Source: Sphingobium sufflavum (GTDB taxonomy: Bacteria > Pseudomonadota > Alphaproteobacteria > Sphingomonadales > Sphingomonadaceae). From it: a DNA stretch of 64,000 nt. The notes beneath the pieces were generated by a model that was not told the origin of the DNA, searched no databases, and was given only the letters and a program-made list of their open reading frames with translations. The stretch lies in assembly GCF_021403115.1 (NCBI RefSeq), contig NZ_JAJSSH010000011.1, positions 1 through 64,000 on the forward strand, in the 5' to 3' direction. Positions within the stretch are counted from its first letter, which is position 1. Each line of letters begins with the position of its first letter. Below, piece by piece: positions 42,557 to 50,627 of the stretch. The translations under genes and the position numbers were made by a program.

Positions 42557-43545
42557 TGGGCGGCTGGCGCGGTCAGGATCGGGCGATCGCCGAACTGATG
42601 GCCGCGCTGGGCGGCGAACGGCTCCACCATGCCTGGCTGCTGGGCGGGCAGGCGGGCATCGGCAAGGCGGGGGTCGCCTTCGACTTCGCCAAGCGCCTGT
42701 TGGGAGCGCAATCCGATACAGGCGTTTTGGTTGGTAATCTTGTAATAGCGCCCGACGATCCGGTCGCCCGGCTGGTGGACGCAGGCACGCATCCCGACCT
42801 CGTCCAGATCCGCCGCCTGCCCCGCGACACCAAGAAGGGCGAGGCCCCGACCCTGGCGCGCAACATCACCGTGGACCAGGTCCGCAGCCTGTCCCGCTTC
42901 CTCCATCTCGCGCCCTCCATGGCGGCGAGGCGCGTCATCCTCATCGACGCCGCGGAGGATATGGAGCGCGGCGCGGCGAACGCGCTGCTCAAAAATCTGG
43001 AGGAGCCGCCCCGCAATACCATTTTCCTCCTCATCAGCCATATGCCGGGTCGCCTGTTGCCCACCATTCGCTCCCGGTGCCGGACGCTGCATTTCCAGCC
43101 GCTGGACGATGCCGCAATGGAGGATGTGCTGACAGGGATATTGCCCGATCTTCCGCCGGCCGAGCGTCAGGCGCTGATCCGGGGGGCGGAGGGCGCGCCG
43201 GGACGGGCACTGGCGATGCGCGACCTCGATCTGGCCGGGCTGGAGGCTGCGCTGGAACGCATTGCGCAGGGCGGCGACCCCACGCACCGCGAACGAATCC
43301 AGCTCGCCCGCGCGCTGTCGCCCAAAGCGGCGCAGGCGCGCTACGAAGCGTTCCTGGACTATGTTCCCCATTATATCGCCCGCCGCCTGCGCGCCGCCCG
43401 CAGCGGTGCGGACGGCCAAAAGGCCGACGCCTGGCTGGAGGCTGTGCAACTGGGGCAGGGGGCGATCACCCTCTCGCTCGACCCTTCGGCCACCATATTC
43501 GCGCTTTGCGGCACGGTTGCCCGGTTGGCGGAGCGGAAGAGCTAG
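42556..43545 (+). CDS. holB: DNA polymerase III delta' subunit
   Basis: HolB is a subunit of the clamp loader that places the beta clamp on DNA. The 329-residue protein has the AAA+ pattern of delta': HHAWLLGGQAGIGKAG (P-loop-like, with Gly-Lys-Ala rather than Gly-Lys-Ser/Thr), NALLKNLEEPPRNTIFLLIS and the arginine-finger segment TIRSRC. No typical zinc-binding cysteine cluster is visible, as in some alphaproteobacterial homologues. The start at 42556 gives the family N-terminus and follows tmk with a one-base overlap. Confidence 0.92.
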   Translation: MGGWRGQDRAIAELMAALGGERLHHAWLLGGQAGIGKAGVAFDFAKRLLGAQSDTGVLVGNLVIAPDDPVARLVDAGTHPDLVQIRRLPRDTKKGEAPTLARNITVDQVRSLSRFLHLAPSMAARRVILIDAAEDMERGAANALLKNLEEPPRNTIFLLISHMPGRLLPTIRSRCRTLHFQPLDDAAMEDVLTGILPDLPPAERQALIRGAEGAPGRALAMRDLDLAGLEAALERIAQGGDPTHRERIQLARALSPKAAQARYEAFLDYVPHYIARRLRAARSGADGQKADAWLEAVQLGQGAITLSLDPSATIFALCGTVARLAERKS

Positions 43546-43609
43546 GCAGGACGGTGCGGCTCCCCTAGAGAACGGACAGCCCATCCCAATCCTTTTTCCA
43601 GAGTATAGC

Positions 43610-45175
43610 ATGTCCGTGCCAGCGACCATCACGACCGCGATCAGCTATCCCAACGGCCGCCCGCATATCGGGCATGCCTATGAGACGATCGCGACCGACG
43701 CCTTCGCCCGTGCGCTCCGCATGGCCGGACGCGACGTGTTCTTCCAGACCGGCACCGATGAGCATGGCCTGAAGATGGCGCAGACGGCCCGCGGCAAGGA
43801 TATGGAGCCGCAGCAACTGGCCGATGAGATGTCGTTCCATTTTAAGGAAATGAACGACCGGCTCAACATCAGCTATGATCGCTTCATCCGTACCAGCGAG
43901 CCGGCGCATCATCATGCAAGCCAGAGCCTGTGGCAGGCGATGGAGGCCAATGGTGACCTGTACCTAGGCCGCTATGAAGGCTGGTATTCCGTCCGCGACG
44001 AAGCCTTCTACGACGAGAAGGAACTGGTCGACGGGGAGGGTGGGGCGAAACTTTCGCCGCAGGGTACGCCGGTCGAATGGACCGTTGAGGAAAGCTGGTT
44101 CTTCCGCCTCTCCAAATATCAGGACCGATTGCTGACGCTTTATGCGGACCAGCCCGATTTCATCCGGCCCGACAGCCGCCGCAATGAAGTGCTGCGCTTT
44201 GTCGAGGGTGGCCTCAGCGACCTCAGCATATCGCGCACCAGTTTCGATTGGGGTGTGAAGGTTCCCGGCAGCGATGGCCATGTCATGTATGTCTGGGTCG
44301 ATGCCCTCACCAACTATATTACGGGCAGCGGCTATCCCGACGATCCTGAACGCTTTTCACGCTATTGGGCCGAGGGCGGCGACATCACCCATATCATTGG
44401 TAAGGATATCGTCCGCTTCCACGCGGTCTATTGGCCAGCCTTCCTGATGAGCGCCAAGCTGCCCCTGCCGAAGCAGATTTTCGGTCATGGTTTCCTGCTC
44501 AACCGGGGCGAGAAAATGTCCAAGTCGCTGGGCAATGTCGCAGACCCACTGGAACTGGCGGAACGGTTCGGTGTGGACCAGTTGCGCTATTTCCTTCTGG
44601 CTGAGGTGACATTTGGCAATGACGGCAGCTACAGCGCGGAAGCCATTGTCCAGAAAGCGAACAGCGATCTTGCCAACAGCTTTGGCAATCTGGCGCAGCG
44701 TACCTTGAGTTTCATCGCGAAGAACCTCGACGGGCGTCTCCCCGCTGGCGAAGCGGTTGAGGTGGACAGGGCGTTACTCGCCGATGTGCTGGCCGTCTGT
44801 GGCACGGACGTCCCTGCTGCCTTCGACACTCTCGCGCCATCGGCGGCGATCGAGGCGTGGATGCGCGCCGTCTTCGCCTGCAACGCCTATATCGATGCGC
44901 AGGCACCTTGGGCGCTCCGCAAGACGGACCCGGAACGAATGGAAGCAGTTCTTGCGGCGCTCTATGTCGCGATTGGTCAATTGACCATTGCCATTGCGCC
45001 AGTCATTCCGTCCAGCGCCCACGCGCTGCTGGACCAGATGGGCATACCGGCAGATGCCCGAACCTATGCAGGTCTGGGGCAAGATTGGTATGCCGCTTTG
45101 CAGGCGTCAGGCTTCACCCTCTCGCCGCCTAGGCCCTTGTTCCCTCGCCTGGAAGTTCCGGCGGACGAGGCCTGA
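43610..45175 (+). CDS. metG: Methionyl-tRNA synthetase
   Basis: This 521-residue class I aminoacyl-tRNA synthetase has the HIGH-type motif (PHIGHAYE) near residue 18, the connective-peptide region FQTGTDEHGLK, and the catalytic loop KMSKS in GEKMSKSLGNV. It lacks the zinc-knuckle cysteine pairs of the E. coli type and the C-terminal dimerisation extension, matching the short single-domain form common in alphaproteobacteria. The start was taken at ATG 43610, the first giving a normal N-terminus; the frame stays open upstream inside holB. tatD begins one base after the stop. Confidence 0.95.
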   Translation: MSVPATITTAISYPNGRPHIGHAYETIATDAFARALRMAGRDVFFQTGTDEHGLKMAQTARGKDMEPQQLADEMSFHFKEMNDRLNISYDRFIRTSEPAHHHASQSLWQAMEANGDLYLGRYEGWYSVRDEAFYDEKELVDGEGGAKLSPQGTPVEWTVEESWFFRLSKYQDRLLTLYADQPDFIRPDSRRNEVLRFVEGGLSDLSISRTSFDWGVKVPGSDGHVMYVWVDALTNYITGSGYPDDPERFSRYWAEGGDITHIIGKDIVRFHAVYWPAFLMSAKLPLPKQIFGHGFLLNRGEKMSKSLGNVADPLELAERFGVDQLRYFLLAEVTFGNDGSYSAEAIVQKANSDLANSFGNLAQRTLSFIAKNLDGRLPAGEAVEVDRALLADVLAVCGTDVPAAFDTLAPSAAIEAWMRAVFACNAYIDAQAPWALRKTDPERMEAVLAALYVAIGQLTIAIAPVIPSSAHALLDQMGIPADARTYAGLGQDWYAALQASGFTLSPPRPLFPRLEVPADEA

Positions 45176-45176
45176 A

Positions 45177-45956
45177 ATGTTCACCGACAGCCATTGTCAC
45201 CTCAACTACAAGGGACTTGTTGAGGAACAGACCGCCGTGCTGGAGCGGGCGCGGGCGGGCGGCGTATCACGCATGCTCAATATCGCGACACGCGCCAGCG
45301 AATGGGCCGATGTGTTGGCAACAGCGGAACGGGAGCCGGATGTATGGGCCACCATCGGTATCCATCCACATGAAGCCGACGCCCATCCCGACGTTGATAC
45401 GCAGCGACTGGTGGAGGGCGCGCGCCATCCCCGGATCGTAGGTATCGGTGAAACCGGCCTCGACTATTACTATGACCATAGTGACCGCGTCCGGCAACAG
45501 GACAGCTTTCGCGCCCATATCGGCGCCGCACGCGAGACGGGGCTGCCGCTGATCGTCCACACCCGTGATGCGGAAGAGGACAGCGCCGCCATGTTGCGTG
45601 AGGAGATGGGGAAGGGGGCCTTCAGCGCCGTCATTCACTGTTTTACCGCCAGTGACGCCTTTGCAGACATCGCACTCGACCTGGGCTTCTACATCAGCCT
45701 GTCCGGCATTGTGACGTTCAAGAGCGCACGGGCGTTGCAGGACACGGCGCGGCGTATCCCCGACGATCGTCTGTTGATCGAAACAGACTCACCCTTTTTG
45801 GCGCCGGTGCCACATCGCGGGCGGACCTGCGAACCCTTGTTCGTTGCGGATACAGCGCGCTTTCTGGCCACGCTTCGCGGCGTGGAGGTGGAAACGCTTG
45901 CTGAACAGACAAGCCGTAATTTCAATGCCTTGTTTGGCAAATGCACGATTGACTAG
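45177..45956 (+). CDS. tatD: TatD-family metal-dependent DNase/hydrolase
   Basis: The 259-residue TIM-barrel protein has the TatD metal ligands: His6 and His8 in DSHCHLNY, a Glu in GIGETGLDYYY, His in IVHTRDA and IHCFTAS, and Asp in ETDSPFL. TatD proteins act as 3'-5' exonucleases in DNA repair or as D-aminoacyl-tRNA-related hydrolases; the exact activity is not fixed. It sits between metG and a PhnP-like gene, an arrangement common in alphaproteobacteria. Confidence 0.92.
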   Translation: MFTDSHCHLNYKGLVEEQTAVLERARAGGVSRMLNIATRASEWADVLATAEREPDVWATIGIHPHEADAHPDVDTQRLVEGARHPRIVGIGETGLDYYYDHSDRVRQQDSFRAHIGAARETGLPLIVHTRDAEEDSAAMLREEMGKGAFSAVIHCFTASDAFADIALDLGFYISLSGIVTFKSARALQDTARRIPDDRLLIETDSPFLAPVPHRGRTCEPLFVADTARFLATLRGVEVETLAEQTSRNFNALFGKCTID

Positions 45957-45968
45957 GGCGTCGGGTCA

Positions 45969-46763
45969 ATGCTCAGGCTAACCATATTGGGATGCGGGAC
46001 ATCGTCAGGTGTTCCACGCATCGGCAACGACTGGGGGGCATGCGACCCCACTGATCCACGCAACCGGAGAACCCGTGCGTCGATCCTGATCGAAAGCACC
46101 ACGACACGGATATTGGTGGATACCGGACCGGATTTGCGCGAGCAGTTGCTCAATGCAAATGTTGTGCAATTGGACGCGGTACTCTGGACGCATGACCATG
46201 CCGATCATTGCCATGGCATAGATGATATTCGCCAGGTCGCACAGGTGAACAAATCTGCGATACTCGGCTACGCCCGAAGACAAACCATGGATTTGCTGAA
46301 AAGCCGCTTCACTTATGCCTTTTCGGGCAGAGCGGGTTATCCGCCGATCATCATGGGGGACGTCCTCCCGCAGGAAGGGCTACAGGTAGGTGACATCCAT
46401 ATTTCCGCAGTGGACATGCCTCATGGGGAAATTTTCTCGACCGGATTCCGCTTCGCCACCCATGGGCACACTGTTGGCTATGCCACTGATTTCCATGATG
46501 TGACCGAGGAGATGTTGGGTTTCTTTGCGGGTGTGGACATATGGGTCGCGGATGCCCTGCGTGACAGGCCGCATCCGACCCACTCCCATCTGGCGCTCAC
46601 GCTGGACGCGGTCGCAAGGGTCAATCCCGGCCGCGCTCTCCTGACCCACATGGACCAGAGCATGGATTATGCCGATCTGGCAGACCGACTTCCGGACGGG
46701 ATCGCGCCCGCTTACGACGGTTTGGTCGTGACGCTGGGTGACATGGAGAGATCCCATGGCTGA
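45969..46763 (+). CDS. MBL-fold hydrolase, PhnP-like
   Basis: The 264-residue metallo-beta-lactamase-fold protein has the metal site T-H75-D-H77-A-D79-H80, a leading segment LGCGTSSGVPRIG and DTGPDLREQL, and later metal-binding residues in GHTVGYATDFHD and LLTHMDQ. This pattern is that of PhnP, a cyclic ribose phosphodiesterase, and related phosphodiesterases. There is no phn cluster here, so the substrate is unclear. It overlaps the retropepsin-like gene by eight bases. Confidence 0.87.
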   Translation: MLRLTILGCGTSSGVPRIGNDWGACDPTDPRNRRTRASILIESTTTRILVDTGPDLREQLLNANVVQLDAVLWTHDHADHCHGIDDIRQVAQVNKSAILGYARRQTMDLLKSRFTYAFSGRAGYPPIIMGDVLPQEGLQVGDIHISAVDMPHGEIFSTGFRFATHGHTVGYATDFHDVTEEMLGFFAGVDIWVADALRDRPHPTHSHLALTLDAVARVNPGRALLTHMDQSMDYADLADRLPDGIAPAYDGLVVTLGDMERSHG

Positions 46764-47397
46764 CGAGGTGGCGCGGACAATTTGGATCGTCTTGGTATTG
46801 CTGGTCGTCCTGAGTTCGTTGTTTGCACGACGCGTGCCATTGGCGCGGCTGATAGGCTGGTCCGCAGGATGGGTTGCGCTGTTTCTGGGCGTTTATTATC
46901 TGTTTACCCTGATCGAACCTAAACTCTCAGCATGGCAAAACGGTCATCGTGGTGGAGAAGTCCAGAAGATCAATACGGGTAGAGCAAACGGCATCTCAAC
47001 TCTCGGAGGCCAAGGTGCTGCATCTGGTGCAGGCGTCAGCATCACGATGCGCGACGACGGCCATTATTGGGTCGATGCCATAGTGAATGGGCAATCGGTC
47101 CGTTTTCTGGTGGACAGCGGCGCCAGCATGACAGCCGTATCGAAAGAGACAGCCGACAGGTTGGGCCTTCCGCCGGATAATTTGAGCCGGACGATGACTA
47201 TCCAGACCGCCAACGGCGAAGTCGTTGCGACCCGGTCGACTATCGCCACGATGCAGATTGGTGCGATCCAGGCATCGGACATGCCGGTGGTGGTTTCCCC
47301 GTCCTTTGGTGAGATTAATGTGCTGGGGATGAACTTCCTCAACAAGCTGAAAAGCTGGCGGGTTGAAAACGGGACGATGCTGCTGGAGCCACAATGA
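46756..47397 (+). CDS. Membrane-anchored retropepsin-like aspartic protease (TIGR02281 type)
   Basis: The 213-residue protein has two N-terminal membrane segments (about 9-24 and 33-53), a Gly/Ser-rich linker and a single retropepsin-like domain with catalytic D120-S-G-A and the flanking pattern FLVDSGASMTAVSKETADRLGL split across strands. A later VLGMNFLNKLKSW fits the family C-terminus. Such proteins should act as dimers with one Asp from each chain, facing the periplasm. Function in bacteria is largely unknown. It is the last gene before the insertion sequence. Confidence 0.87.
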   Translation: MADEVARTIWIVLVLLVVLSSLFARRVPLARLIGWSAGWVALFLGVYYLFTLIEPKLSAWQNGHRGGEVQKINTGRANGISTLGGQGAASGAGVSITMRDDGHYWVDAIVNGQSVRFLVDSGASMTAVSKETADRLGLPPDNLSRTMTIQTANGEVVATRSTIATMQIGAIQASDMPVVVSPSFGEINVLGMNFLNKLKSWRVENGTMLLEPQ

Positions 47398-47450
47398 ATA
47401 AGTGAAATTCAGTTTGGTTTAACATAATCATTATTATCATGCCAAGTGAT

Positions 47451-47500
47451 TGTAAGCGCAACTTAGAAATGTCACTCCCCGCAACTTAGAGATGTCACAC
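47451..47500 (+). repeat. Left terminal inverted repeat of the ISNCY-type element
   Basis: The segment contains gcaacttaga twice, once as gcaacttagaaatgtcact and once as gcaacttagagatgtcacac. The inner copy ends in 14 bases (tagagatgtcacac) identical to the complement of the right end. Confidence 0.75.
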
Positions 47501-47574
47501 CTCTGGGACGTCTCGCAGTCCCGGTGGCATGGTCTCCTTCTGGCTGGGAGGACGCGCTTATGTAGGTGGTGGCT

Positions 47575-48885
47575 ATGAGCCATGGCGAGCTTTCGCGATA
47601 CGATACGCTGCGTCGTTTCGAGCGTGGCGAACTGAGGATCGAGGACGCTGCCATTCTGCTCGGCGTGAGCGGCCGACAGGTCTATCGGCTTCTTGGCCGA
47701 TTGCGCGCCGATGGTCCGGAGGCGCTCGTTTCCTGGAAGCGCGGACGTCCGAGCAACCGGGATTTCGGCGATGATTTCCGTGTCCACGTGCTCAGCCTGG
47801 TACGCGAGCACTATCACGATTTCGGACCGACCCTGATCAGCGAGTACCTCGCCGAACGGCATGGCATCACCCTTTCGCACGAGACCTTGCGCAAGTGGAT
47901 GATCAAGAGCGGAATGTGGAAGGACCGCGAGGCAAGGCGGCCGCGCCCTTATCAACCCCGCTACCGGCGGGATTGCCGCGGCGAACTGATCCAGATCGAT
48001 GGCTCGAAGCATTGGTGGTTCGAGGACCGCGGACCGCAGTGCACATTCGCCTACAAGGAGGCGACGCGCGAGTATATCGAGCGGCACGGCAAGCCGGTGG
48101 CGTTCTACTCAGACAAGCACTCTGTGTTCCGCAACAACACGGCCTCGGCCAAGGGCGACGGGATGACGCACTTCGGCCGCGCGATGGAGGCGCTCGCCAT
48201 CGAGATCATCTGCGCGCATTCGCCGCAGGCCAAAGGTCGGGTCGAGCGCGCGAACGGGACGCTGCAGGATCGCCTGGTCAAGGCGATGCGGCTTGAGGGA
48301 ATCGCGACGATCGCAGAGGCCAACGCGTTCCTGCCCGGCTACATGGCGCGCCACAATGCGCGCTTTGCCAGGCCGCCGTTTGACCCGCGCGATCTGCATC
48401 GCCCCCTCGCCCTGCACGACGATCTGCGCGCCGAGATGGTGTGGCGCGAGCATCGCACGGTGACCGCAGCGCTGACGCTACATTACAACAAGGCGCTGTT
48501 CGTTCTCGATCCGACCGAGATCAGCCGGCCGCTGGCGGGCAAGCGCGTCGAAGTATGCGAGTATCCCGATGGCCGGCTCGAGATCCGGCATGAGAGCCAT
48601 GCCCTTCCCTACCGGATGTTCGACAAGATCCGGCAGGTGAACCAGGCGGCGATCGTTGAGAACAAACACCTCGATGCTGCGCTGGCGATGGCCAAAGCGA
48701 TGCAGGAGATGTTGCCGCCGCGGAAGCGCAATAACAACGAGCCGTGTCGGCGCTCGCAGGGCAGTCACCAGTTCCCGACGCCCGAGCCGACGAACGAGAT
48801 GCCGGTGAAACGCAAACGCGGGCGCCCTCCCCTGCGCCGGCTCACCCCGATCGAGGCAGCGCAGCGGATTGTCGAAAGCCGTTGA
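47575..48885 (+). CDS. ISNCY-type transposase with apparent internal in-frame deletion
   Basis: The 436-residue transposase has an N-terminal helix-turn-helix (IEDAAILLGVSGRQVYRLL) and a DDE integrase core: Asp142 in LIQIDGSKHWWFE, Asp180 in YSDKHSVF and Glu224 in AKGRVERANGTLQDR. From memory, family members read GPxCxLLVFIDDATG...STFAYFEA between the first two acidic residues; here GPQC (ending at 156) joins directly to TFAYKEATREY, so about 25-30 residues including two core beta strands are missing. The three acidic residues remain but the fold should be damaged. The C-terminus is basic (VKRKRGRPPLRRL). Confidence 0.82.
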   Translation: MSHGELSRYDTLRRFERGELRIEDAAILLGVSGRQVYRLLGRLRADGPEALVSWKRGRPSNRDFGDDFRVHVLSLVREHYHDFGPTLISEYLAERHGITLSHETLRKWMIKSGMWKDREARRPRPYQPRYRRDCRGELIQIDGSKHWWFEDRGPQCTFAYKEATREYIERHGKPVAFYSDKHSVFRNNTASAKGDGMTHFGRAMEALAIEIICAHSPQAKGRVERANGTLQDRLVKAMRLEGIATIAEANAFLPGYMARHNARFARPPFDPRDLHRPLALHDDLRAEMVWREHRTVTAALTLHYNKALFVLDPTEISRPLAGKRVEVCEYPDGRLEIRHESHALPYRMFDKIRQVNQAAIVENKHLDAALAMAKAMQEMLPPRKRNNNEPCRRSQGSHQFPTPEPTNEMPVKRKRGRPPLRRLTPIEAAQRIVESR

Positions 48886-48942
48886 GGGAGCCCCCTGCTA
48901 TAGCAGCGGGTCCGGGGCGCCCTGACCGCCAGACCTGCGCAT

Positions 48943-48988
48943 CAGCAGGGGCTGCGCGCGATCGACAGGCTCCGCGCAGCCCCTGCTG
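48943..48988 (+). terminator. Perfect 16-bp hairpin after the transposase gene
   Basis: cagcaggggctgcgcg (48943-48958) and its exact complement (48973-48988) enclose a 14-base loop, about 60 bases past the transposase stop and inside the IS. There is no T-run beyond ttcg, so it may block external transcription rather than act as a classical terminator. Confidence 0.6.
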
Positions 48989-48997
48989 TTCGTAAGC

Positions 48998-49049
48998 GTG
49001 TGACATCTCTATCTGGCGGAAATAGTGTCTTCTCTAAATTGCAGGAACA
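48998..49049 (+). repeat. Right terminal inverted repeat of the ISNCY-type element
   Basis: Complementary to the left repeat over gtgtgacatctcta and tctaaattgc, with two extra bases between the matching blocks. The remaining 49050-49247 shows no gene or RNA that I can recognise. Confidence 0.75.
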
Positions 49050-49247
49050 GTGGCAGTCTATCGTATGCGTCATAAGCAAATCTCATCCGTCTTATATTTG
49101 GTGCTTGGTTTCCACCCGCCGCATTGACCGACGACAACGCCTAACGAACTTATGACGTGAATCTGTCGATATCGAAGTTCGACAGCTCAATCAAAGCACT
49201 GGCTAACGACAGGAAACTTGCGAGGTATTGTGGCTTCCGCTGCCTCG

Positions 49248-50273
49248 CTATGTACCGAACGGTATAGGTCCTTCACCTGCACCTGATGAGTGGATGACGC
49301 TCGCTACCTCGGCCAATTCGTTATCATCCAGAGTTATCATGGCACCAGCCAGCCAACCATCCACCTGAGCCGGATCGCGTGCACCGACGATGGCGCCCGT
49401 CACCCCCGGCATAGCCAGTACCCAAGCAATCGCGATGGTTGCTGGTGTAACGCCCCGCCGCGTCGCGATGGCTCGGAAAGCATCGGCAACGATCAGGTTT
49501 CGCCGCAATGCATCGCCGGTGAAATCGGGATGTCGGGAACGCCAGTCATCCTGTGCCAGATTGGCAGCCCGCTCTGCGGAAAAGCCCCCGGACAAAAGTC
49601 CCGATTGCATTGGACTATATACTATGACCCCCGTGCCATGAGCATCGCACCAGGGCAGTTCTGCGCTGATCGCCGACCGGCGGAGCGCCGAGAGCGGTGG
49701 CTGGAGCGTATCGACATGACCTAGCACCTCCGCTGCGGCGAGTTGCGCTACATCATGGTTGGACAGCCCGATTGCACGCACTTTCCCCTCTGCCTTTAGT
49801 CGCAGGAGCGCGCTCCAATACTCCTCCAGCGGCGATCCGTCCTCGGCGGGCCAGTGCATCTGGTACAGGTCAATGACATCGACGCGCAGACGACGCAGTG
49901 AATCCTCCACCTCGCGTCGGATGCTGTCTGCCCGGCCAACCCTGTTCTTGCTGTTGCGGTCGTCGGGATCCCAGACCTGCCCGCACTTGGTGAAGACATA
50001 GGGACGTTCATGCGAGGGCATCTCCGCCAGCGCACGTGCCACGACCTCCTCCGAATGGCCCAGACCGTAGATAGCGGCAGTGTCAATCCAATTGATGCCG
50101 CGTTCAACGGCATGACGGATCGCGCGAATGGACGCAGAATCATCCTGCTTGCCCCAGCCGACAGCCCAGTCCGGTCCGCCGATGGCCCATGCGCCAAAGC
50201 CGACCCGGCTGATCGTCATGCCTGTCTGTCCCAGCGATCGCATGGCAAGCGAAGTGGTGGTGGTCGAGTTCAA
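49248..50273 (-). CDS. Aldo/keto reductase
   Basis: The 341-residue NAD(P)H-dependent oxidoreductase has the AKR tetrad: Asp and Tyr in WIDTAAIYGLGHSEE, Lys in YVFTKCG and His in DLYQMHWP. Cofactor-binding segments near the C-terminus (AIVGARDPAQVDGW) fit the family. The start is TTG at 50273, supported by a perfect AGGAGG five bases upstream; the ATG at 50243 lacks such a site. It is the first island gene after the IS and is transcribed away from the TonB receptor. Substrate is unknown; a carbonyl intermediate of the island pathway is possible. Confidence 0.9.
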   Translation of the reverse strand: MNSTTTTSLAMRSLGQTGMTISRVGFGAWAIGGPDWAVGWGKQDDSASIRAIRHAVERGINWIDTAAIYGLGHSEEVVARALAEMPSHERPYVFTKCGQVWDPDDRNSKNRVGRADSIRREVEDSLRRLRVDVIDLYQMHWPAEDGSPLEEYWSALLRLKAEGKVRAIGLSNHDVAQLAAAEVLGHVDTLQPPLSALRRSAISAELPWCDAHGTGVIVYSPMQSGLLSGGFSAERAANLAQDDWRSRHPDFTGDALRRNLIVADAFRAIATRRGVTPATIAIAWVLAMPGVTGAIVGARDPAQVDGWLAGAMITLDDNELAEVASVIHSSGAGEGPIPFGT

Positions 50274-50627
50274 TCTGGCCTCCTGTCCGTGCGCCTCATT
50301 TCTTGATCCGCACTTATGCGACCGAAAGTGCTCCGTCTTGTCGCTGCCCCCCCTCCCCTTGACGGCTGACGCAGAGAGTTACCCCTGCACTCTCTGGGAA
50401 AGGCCATTATGCGATGTCGCGCGACCGGAAATGGGGCTTCGCAACGACGCGCTCGGCTCTCTCTCGCCCCTATCGGGCACCTCCCCGTCAACTACTTATT
50501 CGCACTCGCACAAGACCGTCAGCCGCCGAACGAACAGATTTAGGATCAAGCGGCAAGGCTTCCGGAATCATTGCGGAGACACAGGCCGCTGGCCGGAGAG
50601 GCAACAAAATCAAGGATCGGGGGCATC

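Larger units (their letters stand above)
47451..49049 (+). mobile_element. ISNCY-type insertion sequence, about 1.6 kb
   Basis: The element carries one transposase gene and is bounded by imperfect inverted repeats of about 50 bases. The left end (47451-47500) reads TGT...GCAACTTAGA...TAGAGATGTCACAC, and the complement of the right end (48998-49049) reads TGT...GCAATTTAGA...TAGAGATGTCACAC. I see no matching target duplication in the flanks, so it is old or rearranged. A perfect 16-bp hairpin lies after the transposase gene. Confidence 0.8.
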
